Source: Phycisphaerales bacterium
GTDB taxonomy: Bacteria > Planctomycetota > Phycisphaerae > Tepidisphaerales > Tepidisphaeraceae
Assembly: GCA_020847545.1 (NCBI GenBank)
Contig: JADLBV010000064.1
Location: 1 to 39,239 of the forward strand
Direction of reading: 5' to 3'
DNA length: 39,239 nucleotides
Within the stretch, counting starts at the first letter, position 1, and each line of letters starts with the position of its first letter. Both the position numbers and the translations under genes were made by a program. Below, piece by piece: positions 1-8,154 of the stretch. The notes beneath the pieces are model-generated. The model did not search any database, had not been told where the DNA came from, and worked only from the letters and a program-made list of their open reading frames with translations.

Positions 1-88
1 ACCTCGTCGCGCTCCATCCTACGTGACAAGATTAACCGATTCCCCTCAATCGCGCGCCCCTGAAAATTATTGTGACGGTAAACAGTTA

Positions 89-111
89 CGACGCTAGATT
101 TAGTGCCATTA
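89..111 (-). repeat. 23-bp repeat, left copy (inverted relative to 39124-39146)
   Basis: These 23 bases are the exact reverse complement of 39124-39146 near the other end of the window. Each copy lies next to a GGGTCAGGA-type sequence: here GGGTCAGGA follows on the plus strand, and at the far copy GGGGTCAGGAAG precedes. Two exact copies of this length are not expected by chance, so this is probably part of a dispersed or mobile repeat. A link to REP/IS200-type elements is inference; no transposase is visible. Confidence 0.6.
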
Positions 112-127
112 GGGTCAGGAAGGTTTT

Positions 128-385
128 TCATGATATTGAATGATTTTCTTCCTCATTCGGCGTATTGGTCACTTTCTCGATGCGGCGATTAACGCCATCG
201 TCGCGCAGGGTGTCGATCACCGACCCGCTGCGCAACCTACCAGTGGAAACTCGATCCGTCTTGATCACCCGGTTACAGGCATCATAGCCATATTGTAAGA
301 TGCCGTCATAGGTCAAATTGCGGGCCATGTCGGGCATACTGCACAATCCGGCCACCATAGTGCCGCATGATCCACTCAGGGTCGT
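128..385 (-). pseudogene. RHS/YD-repeat protein remnant (C-terminal fragment)
   Basis: The minus-strand frame from about 385 to the stop at 128 encodes YD-repeat-like text: NLTYDGILQYGYDACNRVIK, then a D-G-x-x-R-R-I-E-K-V segment. These are the usual signatures of RHS/YD-repeat proteins (N-L-T-x-D-G, Y-x-Y-D-x-x-N-R, Y-D-G-x-G-R-R). Intact RHS proteins are usually far longer than 1000 residues, and here an upstream in-frame stop (386-388) leaves fewer than 90 codons with no plausible start signal. It is therefore a decayed or displaced fragment. RHS genes often sit in variable, rearranging regions, which fits the adjacent dispersed repeat. The family call is fairly sure; whether any part is translated is unknown. 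Confidence 0.6.
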
Positions 386-471
386 TTAAGCCGCTCAAAA
401 GGTTCAACCCATCGACTTGACGGGCTTCGAGCCGGCGATAAGATTTTGACCTGAAAACTGTTTTTGCGACC

Positions 472-542
472 GGGGCCATGGTCTAACGGGATGACGGCTG
501 AATCGCATTCAGCAAATCGGGGTTCGATTCCCCGTGGCTCCA
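472..542 (+). tRNA. tRNA-Ala (anticodon CGC)
   Basis: A cloverleaf can be folded. The acceptor stem GGGGCCA pairs with TGGCTCC and includes the G3:U70 wobble that identifies alanine tRNAs, with discriminator A. The anticodon stem is GCTGA/TCAGC with loop ATCGCAT, giving anticodon CGC at 504-506. The T arm is CGGGG/CCCCG with loop TTCGATT. The D arm is short (GTC/GAC) but has the GGG in its loop. CCA is not encoded, and the total is 71 nt. The anticodon and the identity pair agree on alanine, codon GCG. Confidence 0.85.
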
Positions 543-615
543 ATTTCGTTCTTTTTGGGGTGGGATGGGGCAACGAAGCCATCAATCATTGCATAAAATC
601 GAGTGATTGACCCAC

Positions 616-658
616 TATAATTATTTTTTACTTGCTTATCCCAATCGATTGGGATAAG
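616..658 (+). promoter_or_regulatory. Operator palindrome (635-658) and possible -10 upstream of the LacI gene
   Basis: Bases 635-658 are a perfect 24-bp palindrome with half-site CTTATCCCAATC. It ends 10 bp before the LacI-family start codon and follows a TATAAT (616-621). LacI proteins bind palindromes with a central CG, as here (ATCGAT core), so this is very probably the autoregulatory operator controlling the four-gene operon 669-6899. The -10 call is weaker: the nearest -35-like sequence, TTGCAT at 589-594, is 21 bp away, longer than usual. Confidence 0.8.
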
Positions 659-668
659 ATGATATTCG

Positions 669-1748
669 ATGATTCGGATGAAAGACATTGCGTCCGATCT
701 GCAACTGTCACCCACGACGGTTTGTTATGCATTGGGGAATAACTGGCAGGCCAAGGGGGTGTCGCCTCAGACCCGTCAGGCCGTGATTCGCCGGAGCAGG
801 GAACTGGGATTTCGACGCAATCGCATCGCCGCGGGGCTTTCCACCCGCACCACCCACACGATAGGGGTTCTGGTCCCCCGCATCGCCGACATGTACGCGG
901 ACATGCTTCAAGGCGTGGAGGCGGTGGTTGGAGACCAATACAGCCTGCTGCTGGGTGTTTCCCAGTACGAGGCCGCGCGCGAGCGCAAGCTGCTGGAATC
1001 ATTTGAAGATCGCATGGTGGATGGGCTGATTGTCGTCAGTGCCGCCAAATCGGAAAACCTTGAGATTTTAATGCGTCTGCATGAATCCGGCGTGCCGATG
1101 GTGCAGGCGGATCGATATTTTCCAGAATTGGAGACGGACATTGTCGAGGCGGATGGACAGCAATTGACGCGTTTGCTGACTGAACATCTGTTGGAATTGG
1201 GTCATCAGGAAATCGCCTATCTGGTTGGCGCGAAAGCTCACCTGGGCACCCTTGCCCGACAGGAAGGGTATGAACAGGCGATGGCGGACCGGGGTTTGAA
1301 GTCAAGGATTTGGGGGATGCGTCGCGAAGATCGTCGGTTGGGTTTGGAAGGGATGTCGTATGGTCGGCAGCGCAGTCTGGCCGCGTTGTCAGATGAACCG
1401 GTGCCGACGGCCGTGGTCGCCCATGATGAAGCGATGGCGGTCGGGTGCGTTCAGGCATTGCAGGAGCATGGATTGAGCTGTCCGGAGGATGTTTCGGTGG
1501 CCGGTGTGGGCCGAAGCAGCGCCTGGATGTGGGACAACCCGATGCTGCGAATGCGATTGACATGCGCGAGCTGGTCGGTGCGTGAGATGGGCCGATTGGC
1601 CGCCGGGATGTTGATGGGCCGGCTGCAAAAGCCGCGTGACCAGTGGCCCCTGCCGCAACGGGAACGATTGAGCGGGGAATTTGTCGCGGGAGGAACGACT
1701 TCCACGCCGCGAAGTCACATCATAACAATTGATCAGTTCAATGTTTAA
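669..1748 (+). CDS. LacI-family transcriptional regulator
   Basis: This 359-residue protein has LacI architecture. An N-terminal helix-turn-helix (residues about 3-50, with MKDIASDLQLSPTTVCYAL and the hinge region RNRIAAGLS) is followed by a periplasmic-binding-protein-like effector domain beginning TIGVLVPRI and ending near residue 345. Such proteins repress sugar-utilisation genes and are released by a small sugar ligand. A perfect 24-bp palindrome lies directly upstream, and the next genes (PEP-CTERM LamG protein, pseudopilin, candidate glycoside hydrolase) follow on the same strand after short gaps. It probably represses its own operon. A second in-frame ATG at 678 is an alternative start; neither has a good ribosome-binding site. 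The ligand cannot be read from the sequence. Confidence 0.93.
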   Translation: MIRMKDIASDLQLSPTTVCYALGNNWQAKGVSPQTRQAVIRRSRELGFRRNRIAAGLSTRTTHTIGVLVPRIADMYADMLQGVEAVVGDQYSLLLGVSQYEAARERKLLESFEDRMVDGLIVVSAAKSENLEILMRLHESGVPMVQADRYFPELETDIVEADGQQLTRLLTEHLLELGHQEIAYLVGAKAHLGTLARQEGYEQAMADRGLKSRIWGMRREDRRLGLEGMSYGRQRSLAALSDEPVPTAVVAHDEAMAVGCVQALQEHGLSCPEDVSVAGVGRSSAWMWDNPMLRMRLTCASWSVREMGRLAAGMLMGRLQKPRDQWPLPQRERLSGEFVAGGTTSTPRSHIITIDQFNV

Positions 1749-1774
1749 CCTTTCACTTTTTTTGGAGGATGCTC

Positions 1775-2617
1775 ATGCGAGTTCGAGATTCAATCATCGT
1801 GGCAACGGCGGCATTGGCGTTGGGGCCGGTTTCATTGTCATCGGCGGCCATCCTTTCCGGTTGGGACATGGAGACAATCACCGGATTAAGCAAGGCGGCC
1901 AATGCATTAAAAGTGGACCCCAACGAGGACAGCGGATCATTTAACCCCAACAGCGGAACATCACAGCAATCAAACGTCAAATCCAGGTTTGGCACCTACT
2001 CCGCCTACATCGCGGGCAGCAGTGCGAACATGACCATCTATAACTACGGCGCCTATGCACCGACGGGAGCCTTGACGATCATGGGACACGTCAATCTGGG
2101 CACGGCGGTCCAGGCGGATGAGCGCGTGATCGCCCAGAACATGATGGACAACGGTTCGGATACCCTGGATCGCGCGGGGCAGTATCGCCTGGCCGTGAAT
2201 ACATCCAGCGGCAAGATTTATGTCGATCTGTATGACAACGGAAACGTGGATCATCTGGAATCGGCCGGTGGATTGATCGGAATCGATACATGGACACATG
2301 TTGGGATGACATTCAACGGCGGCCTGGTCAAGTTGTACGTCGATGGGAATGTGGTCGCCAGTCAGGATTATTCGGGAACACTGACCACTATCAGCAATAG
2401 CGCGGGTGATTTTCCACTGGTTGGAAACGCCAACTGGGGTGCCCGGTCGTTGACCGGCTACCTGGACGATTTTTATTACAACGACGGTGCCGCATTGAGC
2501 GACAGCCTGGTGAACTTCTATAGCACACATACCCTGACAGCGCCTGTGCCCGAGCCCGCAATCATGGGTATGCTGGCCGTCGGCAGTCTGATGATGTTGC
2601 GGCGACGGAAGGCTTGA
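1775..2617 (+). CDS. Secreted PEP-CTERM protein with LamG/concanavalin-like domain
   Basis: The start at 1775 is chosen because GGAGG at 1764-1768 sits six bases upstream; the in-frame ATG at 1769 overlaps that site. The 280-residue product has a signal peptide (MRVRDSIIVATAALALG...SSAA). A central LamG-like jelly-roll segment follows, recognisable by D-T-W-T-H-V-G-M-T-F and L-Y-V-D-G-N-V-V and ending with G-Y-L-D-D-F-Y-Y. The C-terminal PEP-CTERM sorting signal consists of VPEP, a hydrophobic stretch and a final LRRRKA. PEP-CTERM proteins are processed by exosortase/archaeosortase-type enzymes and end up on or outside the cell; no exosortase is in this window. LamG domains often bind carbohydrate, so a glycan-binding surface role in this operon is likely but inferred. 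Confidence 0.88.
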   Translation: MRVRDSIIVATAALALGPVSLSSAAILSGWDMETITGLSKAANALKVDPNEDSGSFNPNSGTSQQSNVKSRFGTYSAYIAGSSANMTIYNYGAYAPTGALTIMGHVNLGTAVQADERVIAQNMMDNGSDTLDRAGQYRLAVNTSSGKIYVDLYDNGNVDHLESAGGLIGIDTWTHVGMTFNGGLVKLYVDGNVVASQDYSGTLTTISNSAGDFPLVGNANWGARSLTGYLDDFYYNDGAALSDSLVNFYSTHTLTAPVPEPAIMGMLAVGSLMMLRRRKA

Positions 2618-2688
2618 GTTTGATGCACGAAATCACGCAGGCGACGTGATGGATGTGATTCTCCGCGGTTTCGCAGGAGGCCCATGCG

Positions 2689-3399
2689 ATGCGATATGGC
2701 CTAGATTTGAAGCGGCACAACGCGTTTACCTTGGTGGAACTGCTGGTCGTCATCGGCATCATAGCGCTGTTGATCTCGATATTGCTGCCGGCACTCAACA
2801 AGGCTCGTGAATCGGCCAAACAGGTCTCCTGCCAGAGTCAGTTGCGGCAGATCATACTGGCCAACATCATGTACGCGCAGGACAATCGTGGGGTCCTGCC
2901 GCATTTTGGCGACTATAACACCTACAGCGCGCAGTATGGCCTGCCTGGCAACTATGACAATTACCTGTGGCCCGTGTCACTGTATAAATACCTGTCTGGC
3001 AAGAGCATCCTGTTTACCTGTCCCTCCATCGAACGCTCCAACATCAACACCCTCTTTTACGGATGGCCGGATTTGGAGCGGAATTACGCCGGCAACGGGA
3101 TGGTATATGACGACTCGGTGCTGCGTACGGTGGTGATGGGGAAATTCATCAATGGCGTTCCGCTCTCATGGATCAAACGTCCCTCCACCTTTTGCCTGGT
3201 GGCTGATGGACTGGGAATTGGCGATCTGTGGGCGGTGGGGTTGCACAACAACTTTGATTACCTGAACGCCGGGTGCCGCATTGGTCCCAACCATAACAAG
3301 CAGGCCAACACCGCGTATCTGGATGGTCATGTGGAAGCGGTCTCCAGTAACGGCAAGGGACTGCCCGACAGCGGCATGGATCCGCGCGATCATATGTAA
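2689..3399 (+). CDS. Type II pseudopilin-like protein (prepilin N-methylation motif, H-X9-DG C-terminus)
   Basis: A ribosome-binding site AGGAGG (2675-2680) lies eight bases before the ATG. The 236-residue product carries the class III prepilin signal [20 protein letters not shown] near residue 13, cut before the phenylalanine by prepilin peptidase, with Glu at position 5 of the mature protein. The C-terminus has His, nine residues, then Asp-Gly ([12 protein letters not shown]), the signature of a pseudopilin-like family greatly expanded in Planctomycetota and Lentisphaerota. Such proteins are thought to be membrane-anchored, type II secretion-like subunits, but the function of the family is not established. 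It lies between a PEP-CTERM protein and a secreted hydrolase in one operon. A similar gene is present at 19940-20746. Confidence 0.9.
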   Translation: MRYGLDLKRHNAFTLVELLVVIGIIALLISILLPALNKARESAKQVSCQSQLRQIILANIMYAQDNRGVLPHFGDYNTYSAQYGLPGNYDNYLWPVSLYKYLSGKSILFTCPSIERSNINTLFYGWPDLERNYAGNGMVYDDSVLRTVVMGKFINGVPLSWIKRPSTFCLVADGLGIGDLWAVGLHNNFDYLNAGCRIGPNHNKQANTAYLDGHVEAVSSNGKGLPDSGMDPRDHM

Positions 3400-3473
3400 T
3401 CCATTCGCGATGAGGGGCGAACCTTTGTCGTATCCCGCCTGATCATCAACCATTTTGGATGAAGGAGTTTCGT

Positions 3474-6400
3474 ATGATGACCCGCGTGTTTCTGATGCTG
3501 GCCGGATTGGCGTGCGTATTGGCCGCGGCGGCCCCGGGAGGAGCGCCCAATACATACATCATCGAAGATGGCCGACAAGACCCCGACAAATATTACGATG
3601 AACGGCCCAAGGTGCTCGACCAGAGCCACACGATGGTGACCGAAGGGAAAACTTCGATCCACTTTCAAAGTGGATCAGGTGCGGGGCGAATGCTGTTGAC
3701 GAAGTTCAAGTGGCCGCAGGAAGTGGATTTTTCGACCATCGCCGCCGATGGCACGGTGCGGTTTTCACTCTGGATCGACGATCCATCCCGAATTCGCTCC
3801 TCTGAAATGGGCGATCGCCTTGAATTCTGCATCGGCAGTCGAACCAACGACAAGTTCGCCTACTGGTATGTGCCGGCGGCGCTGTTGCAACCTCGCATTT
3901 GGAATCAGATTTCACTGGCGTTGCGTGATGGGAGGCCGAATCTGGAAGATTCCACGGTGAACGGGTCTTCATTATCAAAAGACAAAAACAGCGCTGTCGT
4001 GGGCACGGACATCGACTGGCAACATGTCAATTATCATCGCTGGTCGATTCCATTTTCCGATTCGATGGAAGGATATCTGGACAATGTGGTGGCCACTGCC
4101 GACGTTTCGGCCACTTCCCAGCCGGTTTCGTTGACGGAACATGAACTGGACCCCATGCCCGGATGTCCTGATTTCGATACCGACCGCATCACGCCACCGG
4201 ATGTCAGCAAGGAGGCATTTTTCGGCCACCCCGACATCGATTTCACCAGGATTAAAGGATGGACAGCGCAGTTTGTCGGTGGAACGGGACAGTTTTATCT
4301 GTCCAAACGACAGGCCATACGAGGCATTCCCAACGCCCGTCTGGAAATGAACGCCGACCGCACCGGCCGGATCGTGCTTACCCCTCCAGAGCCTGTGGTC
4401 GTCGATCATCCCTTCGACACGGTTGAAGCATGGGTTTATGGCGCGTATCACGAAGGTGTGGCGTTGAAGATCAATTTTCAGGATCCTTCCGGCCAAACCT
4501 TCTCCATCGCGGGCGGCAATGAGCAATACGCCCCCGGCGGATTGATCTTCTCCAATTGGACGCTCTATCGCAAACGCAACCCTGCCAAACTCACAGCGCC
4601 GGCCGGCACGCGCATCACCTCCATTGAGATCGGCCCCATCCCATCCGGCAGCTATTTATTCACTCTGGACCAGCTTCAACTGACTCGATTCGATCTCTCC
4701 CAGGAACCGGCCCCATCGTTTCCCCATGCCGGACCGGAGATTCAGATTCCGGTAACCGCCGATGGATCCTGCCCGATCACAAGAAGCGAGATTCAAACCC
4801 GGACTTATCAGGATCACGATCGGTTTATTCTCGAATATCAGCCCAAGGATCAGTCGCCAACAGTGCGCTATGTCTTGTCACCCAGGACAGGAACCATGAC
4901 CGACCTGAGCGTCGAGATTGTGGGGCGAGGTACATTTCGGCCCGCGGTGGACAGCGGGCCGGTGATTGTGCAGGGCGCAAACATGCTCGATCCCACCCAC
5001 GATCCGAACATCCCGCGCCAACTCCTGTCGGCCAACCTCAACGAGCAGGCATTGGCGGTCTCCTGGGCGTATGGGCCGCCCGGGTCGCAGACGATCATCG
5101 ACTACCAATTTCAACTCATGGGCAAGACGCTGGCGGTGAGTGCTTCTTCGCATACGCCAACCGTCAGCCGCTGGTTTTACGGCCATGCCGATGGGCTGGA
5201 AAAACCCAAGGTCATCGAATCACCCTATCGCAAGTACGATGCCAATTTTCTATTCGACCGCGGCATGTTTCTCTCCTATCTGCCCGACTGGTACTTTTCC
5301 AATTCCAGTCACACCCCATGGATGAACGTGAACAGGATCGAAGGAGACAAGGCGTGGTTTGGCTGGGCGGAAGACACGGGAGGGGAATATGGATATCTCC
5401 CACGCACCGACGGAAACCGCTGGCCATTCAAGGAACGATTCTACATCTCCGTCAGCAACCACTACGATGAAATTCTGCCCACGGTGAACAACCCCAAATC
5501 ACCCATGAAGGAGACGTTAAGGAAATACGTCTGGCTGATGGTCAGCAACCGGGGAGACCAGTTTCCCCTGGTTAAACAATACATCCAACAGTGCATCGAC
5601 CTGGGGATGACCAATACCTATTTCATGTGGCATGCCCCGCTTTGGAGCAATCGCGGCGGACGAGGGCCGGAGCCGTTTATCGGCCGAATGAAAGTCTCCG
5701 AAAAATTCGACGATCAAGGCGGAACCGAGGCCGTCGTCGAGTTCTACAACATGCTGCGACAGAATGGCTTTCGCACCGGTTATTACGAGGGATACTGTTT
5801 CATGGAGCCGGTCGCATCCTTTTTCCACCGCGACTGGCTGGGGTACGATTCCAACGGCGACTGGCTGCCGCTGTGGGTGCAGTCGTATAAACCAAAACCT
5901 CAGGCATTTGCCGAGTATGCCGCCACCACCTCAAAGGAACGACAACAAAAGTTCGGCGCGGATGTGGTCTATATGGATGGTTGGACCGCATCGCTTGCGT
6001 TTGAATTCAACGACTACGACGCGCGCTATCTTGAATCCGGGAAAACGATCACCACCCTCCGCGACATTGCGCGGGGTTTTCGGAACCTCAGGCAAACCTT
6101 TAACGGCCCGGCCTTCACCGAAGGTTCCGGAAGGCATTACCGCGAGGCGGGCCTGGTCGATGGCAGCTATGGACAAACGTACGATCAGGACCGCAAAAAA
6201 CCCACGCCGCTGTTCGTCGATTTTCAGCTCCTCAAAACGCACCCTCTCGGTGGCGATCTGGGAATGGGCTGTTGCCGATATATGTTCACCCCCGGCCCAA
6301 ATCCCACCGCGCAGGATGTGTACGATTTTGTCGCTTCCGAGATCGCATTCGGTAACATCGGCCTGCAGGAACCTTATGCCTATTTGAGCATCGAACCGAA

Positions 6401-6899
6401 GATTTTTGACCAATCCCTTTTGACCTATTTCATGGTCCAACAGCTTCAACAATACTATGTGATGGAGCCGGTGGCGCAAATTCGCTACTTCGACGGCCAA
6501 ACCCTGCTCGATACCGATCGGGCCATCGCAACGAATGCACATCTGCTCAGTCAGGTTTACATTCGCTATCAGAATGGGCTGGAGATCTGGGTCAATTGTC
6601 ACCCGGAAGGAAAGCCATGGACCATCCGGAACAATGACCAGACCTTCGTATTGCCCAAAGGGGGATGGCTGGCTCGTATGGGCGATGAATTACTGGAGTT
6701 TTCCGCCCTGATTGACGGCCGGCGGGTCGATTATGTCAATGGACCGGACTATACCTATGTCAATCCTTCCGGCCACGCGTTCGAGTTCGCCGGCGAATCG
6801 TATCCGGCCGGGCAAGCCACGATCCTACATAAAAAAGGCGCGTTGGCAGGAAAACAACTACACTGGCCCAATCCTACCCCCACCACCTCGTCGCATTAA
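3474..6899 (+). CDS. Large secreted candidate glycoside hydrolase (TIM-barrel-like, family not recognised)
   Basis: AAGGAG at 3462-3467 fixes the start at 3474 rather than the upstream in-frame ATG at 3459. The 1141-residue product has a signal peptide (MMTRVFLMLAGLACVLAAAA). Two beta-rich regions follow: about 25-210, and 255-420 resembling carbohydrate-binding folds with phrases such as YLDNVV and FTLDQLQL. The region about 660-1000 reads like a glycosidase barrel. Asp835 in VVYMDGW at a probable strand end could be a nucleophile, and Glu883 in FTEGSG could be an acid/base; both roles are inference. The C-terminal 100 residues look like the beta-sandwich that follows many barrels. It resembles GH101/GH36-type enzymes in style only; I cannot place it in a family. 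It closes the LacI-controlled operon, which supports a role in degrading an extracellular polysaccharide. Confidence 0.72.
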   Translation: MMTRVFLMLAGLACVLAAAAPGGAPNTYIIEDGRQDPDKYYDERPKVLDQSHTMVTEGKTSIHFQSGSGAGRMLLTKFKWPQEVDFSTIAADGTVRFSLWIDDPSRIRSSEMGDRLEFCIGSRTNDKFAYWYVPAALLQPRIWNQISLALRDGRPNLEDSTVNGSSLSKDKNSAVVGTDIDWQHVNYHRWSIPFSDSMEGYLDNVVATADVSATSQPVSLTEHELDPMPGCPDFDTDRITPPDVSKEAFFGHPDIDFTRIKGWTAQFVGGTGQFYLSKRQAIRGIPNARLEMNADRTGRIVLTPPEPVVVDHPFDTVEAWVYGAYHEGVALKINFQDPSGQTFSIAGGNEQYAPGGLIFSNWTLYRKRNPAKLTAPAGTRITSIEIGPIPSGSYLFTLDQLQLTRFDLSQEPAPSFPHAGPEIQIPVTADGSCPITRSEIQTRTYQDHDRFILEYQPKDQSPTVRYVLSPRTGTMTDLSVEIVGRGTFRPAVDSGPVIVQGANMLDPTHDPNIPRQLLSANLNEQALAVSWAYGPPGSQTIIDYQFQLMGKTLAVSASSHTPTVSRWFYGHADGLEKPKVIESPYRKYDANFLFDRGMFLSYLPDWYFSNSSHTPWMNVNRIEGDKAWFGWAEDTGGEYGYLPRTDGNRWPFKERFYISVSNHYDEILPTVNNPKSPMKETLRKYVWLMVSNRGDQFPLVKQYIQQCIDLGMTNTYFMWHAPLWSNRGGRGPEPFIGRMKVSEKFDDQGGTEAVVEFYNMLRQNGFRTGYYEGYCFMEPVASFFHRDWLGYDSNGDWLPLWVQSYKPKPQAFAEYAATTSKERQQKFGADVVYMDGWTASLAFEFNDYDARYLESGKTITTLRDIARGFRNLRQTFNGPAFTEGSGRHYREAGLVDGSYGQTYDQDRKKPTPLFVDFQLLKTHPLGGDLGMGCCRYMFTPGPNPTAQDVYDFVASEIAFGNIGLQEPYAYLSIEPKIFDQSLLTYFMVQQLQQYYVMEPVAQIRYFDGQTLLDTDRAIATNAHLLSQVYIRYQNGLEIWVNCHPEGKPWTIRNNDQTFVLPKGGWLARMGDELLEFSALIDGRRVDYVNGPDYTYVNPSGHAFEFAGESYPAGQATILHKKGALAGKQLHWPNPTPTTSSH

Positions 6900-6975
6900 G
6901 CGATCGAACAATCTCGATATATCATACGGTTCATGCTGTGAACGCATTGGGGCAATTTCTTGACTTACAACTCGA

Positions 6976-8151
6976 TTACCGCCCCGCCTGCGGTACGGAC
7001 CAATTCAAACTCTCAGGATTGGACTGGCGATACTGCTCGCCGGCCAGTCGGTTGGCGGACAGTGAAGATTCAAGGATTTGCGCTGTCAGCGACCGACCGA
7101 TGGATTGCACATCCGGGGCATCAGTCGGGCCGGATTGGTGATTGACTCGACGGATTAATATATCGCCAAGTGATGTGCGGAAATGACTCGGTTCCCAATA
7201 CCAGCGCATCGGCCTGTCAGGGTGGTCGGCCGATGGGATCGGTTCGGTTGTGAAGGGATTGTAAGTGAAACAATCCCAGAGAATCGGAACCGGACCGCCC
7301 GATTCATCCGTCGGCAGCTCGGCCGTCAGGTCTCGCTTCCATTGTTCCCATTGATCCCACAAACCGATCATCCGAAAATGCTCCATCATGATCGCATGAG
7401 CCGGTGCCAGAACGGCATGAAGCTGGATATTGCGTTGTTGACACAACCGGGCGATCTGACCAAAGCGAATCGACAACTGCCGATCATAAGCAAAATGACG
7501 AAATGGCCCGCCGCGACTCATGCGCTGAAGGGTCTGGATCAGATATTGCCGAGGTGTCAGGTCGGATGGGATCTCCATATTCAATTTCAGACCATGATCC
7601 GAAAATTTGGAAGGCTTGCCGCGAAGTGTGTTGTACAACGCCGAAAACGAACGATCGGTCGAAAACAGCGTCAGGCAATTGTCCTGATGATAGGACAGGA
7701 GATTCAAATTGGGATTAAACCGCGACTTGGCGAATTCTTCGTGTCGCGGAAGTGGAAATTGAGTGAATCCAAAAAAATCGAGCATGAGCACCAGCGTGCG
7801 CGGATGTGCATCGCGGATGGCAAATTCGGCCGCATCCGCCAATTCGCCAAAGAACGCCCCCGGCAATCCACCATTGTAAACCCGCAGCCCACCCCACGCA
7901 GGCGAATCCGGATCGAGGCCGATTTCGACCCTCGAACTGCCGATCATGATGACATCCCATGTGCCGTGGTGGATCATCTCAGCCTTGATGATCCGGCTGG
8001 AACCATAATCCTTGTGAGCATCCAACTTCGGCATGGGAATCAGGCGATACGCACGAAATGGATCGACCAGCAGATTAAAAACCCCCATCCCCAGCAGCAC
8101 GGCCGCCGCGATGAACAACCAGATTCGTAAATAGCGGCCAAAGCAGGACAT
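6976..8151 (-). CDS. Membrane-anchored SGNH-hydrolase-like protein, partner of MBOAT acyltransferase
   Basis: The 391-residue protein has one N-terminal membrane segment (YLRIWLFIAAAVLLGMGVF), so the rest is probably extracytoplasmic. GSSRVEIGLDP near residue 72 matches the block I serine motif of SGNH-type proteins that accompany MBOAT enzymes, and WYWEPSHF near residue 318 resembles the C-terminal block carrying the histidine. The gene starts three bases after the stop of the upstream MBOAT gene, so the two are surely co-transcribed. In alginate (AlgI/AlgJ/AlgX) and Dlt-type systems such pairs move acyl groups across the membrane and onto a polymer. By analogy this protein would complete O-acylation of a surface polysaccharide; the polymer is unknown. 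The C-terminal 50 residues are less conserved in character. Confidence 0.75.
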   Translation of the reverse strand: MSCFGRYLRIWLFIAAAVLLGMGVFNLLVDPFRAYRLIPMPKLDAHKDYGSSRIIKAEMIHHGTWDVIMIGSSRVEIGLDPDSPAWGGLRVYNGGLPGAFFGELADAAEFAIRDAHPRTLVLMLDFFGFTQFPLPRHEEFAKSRFNPNLNLLSYHQDNCLTLFSTDRSFSALYNTLRGKPSKFSDHGLKLNMEIPSDLTPRQYLIQTLQRMSRGGPFRHFAYDRQLSIRFGQIARLCQQRNIQLHAVLAPAHAIMMEHFRMIGLWDQWEQWKRDLTAELPTDESGGPVPILWDCFTYNPFTTEPIPSADHPDRPMRWYWEPSHFRTSLGDILIRRVNHQSGPTDAPDVQSIGRSLTAQILESSLSANRLAGEQYRQSNPESLNWSVPQAGR

Positions 8152-8154
8152 AGA

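Noticed and set aside
7183-8130. Plus-strand open frame of 315 codons opposite the SGNH-like gene
   Set aside because: It mirrors the minus-strand gene, has no domain motifs, and is rich in Arg/His/Gln as expected of an antisense shadow.
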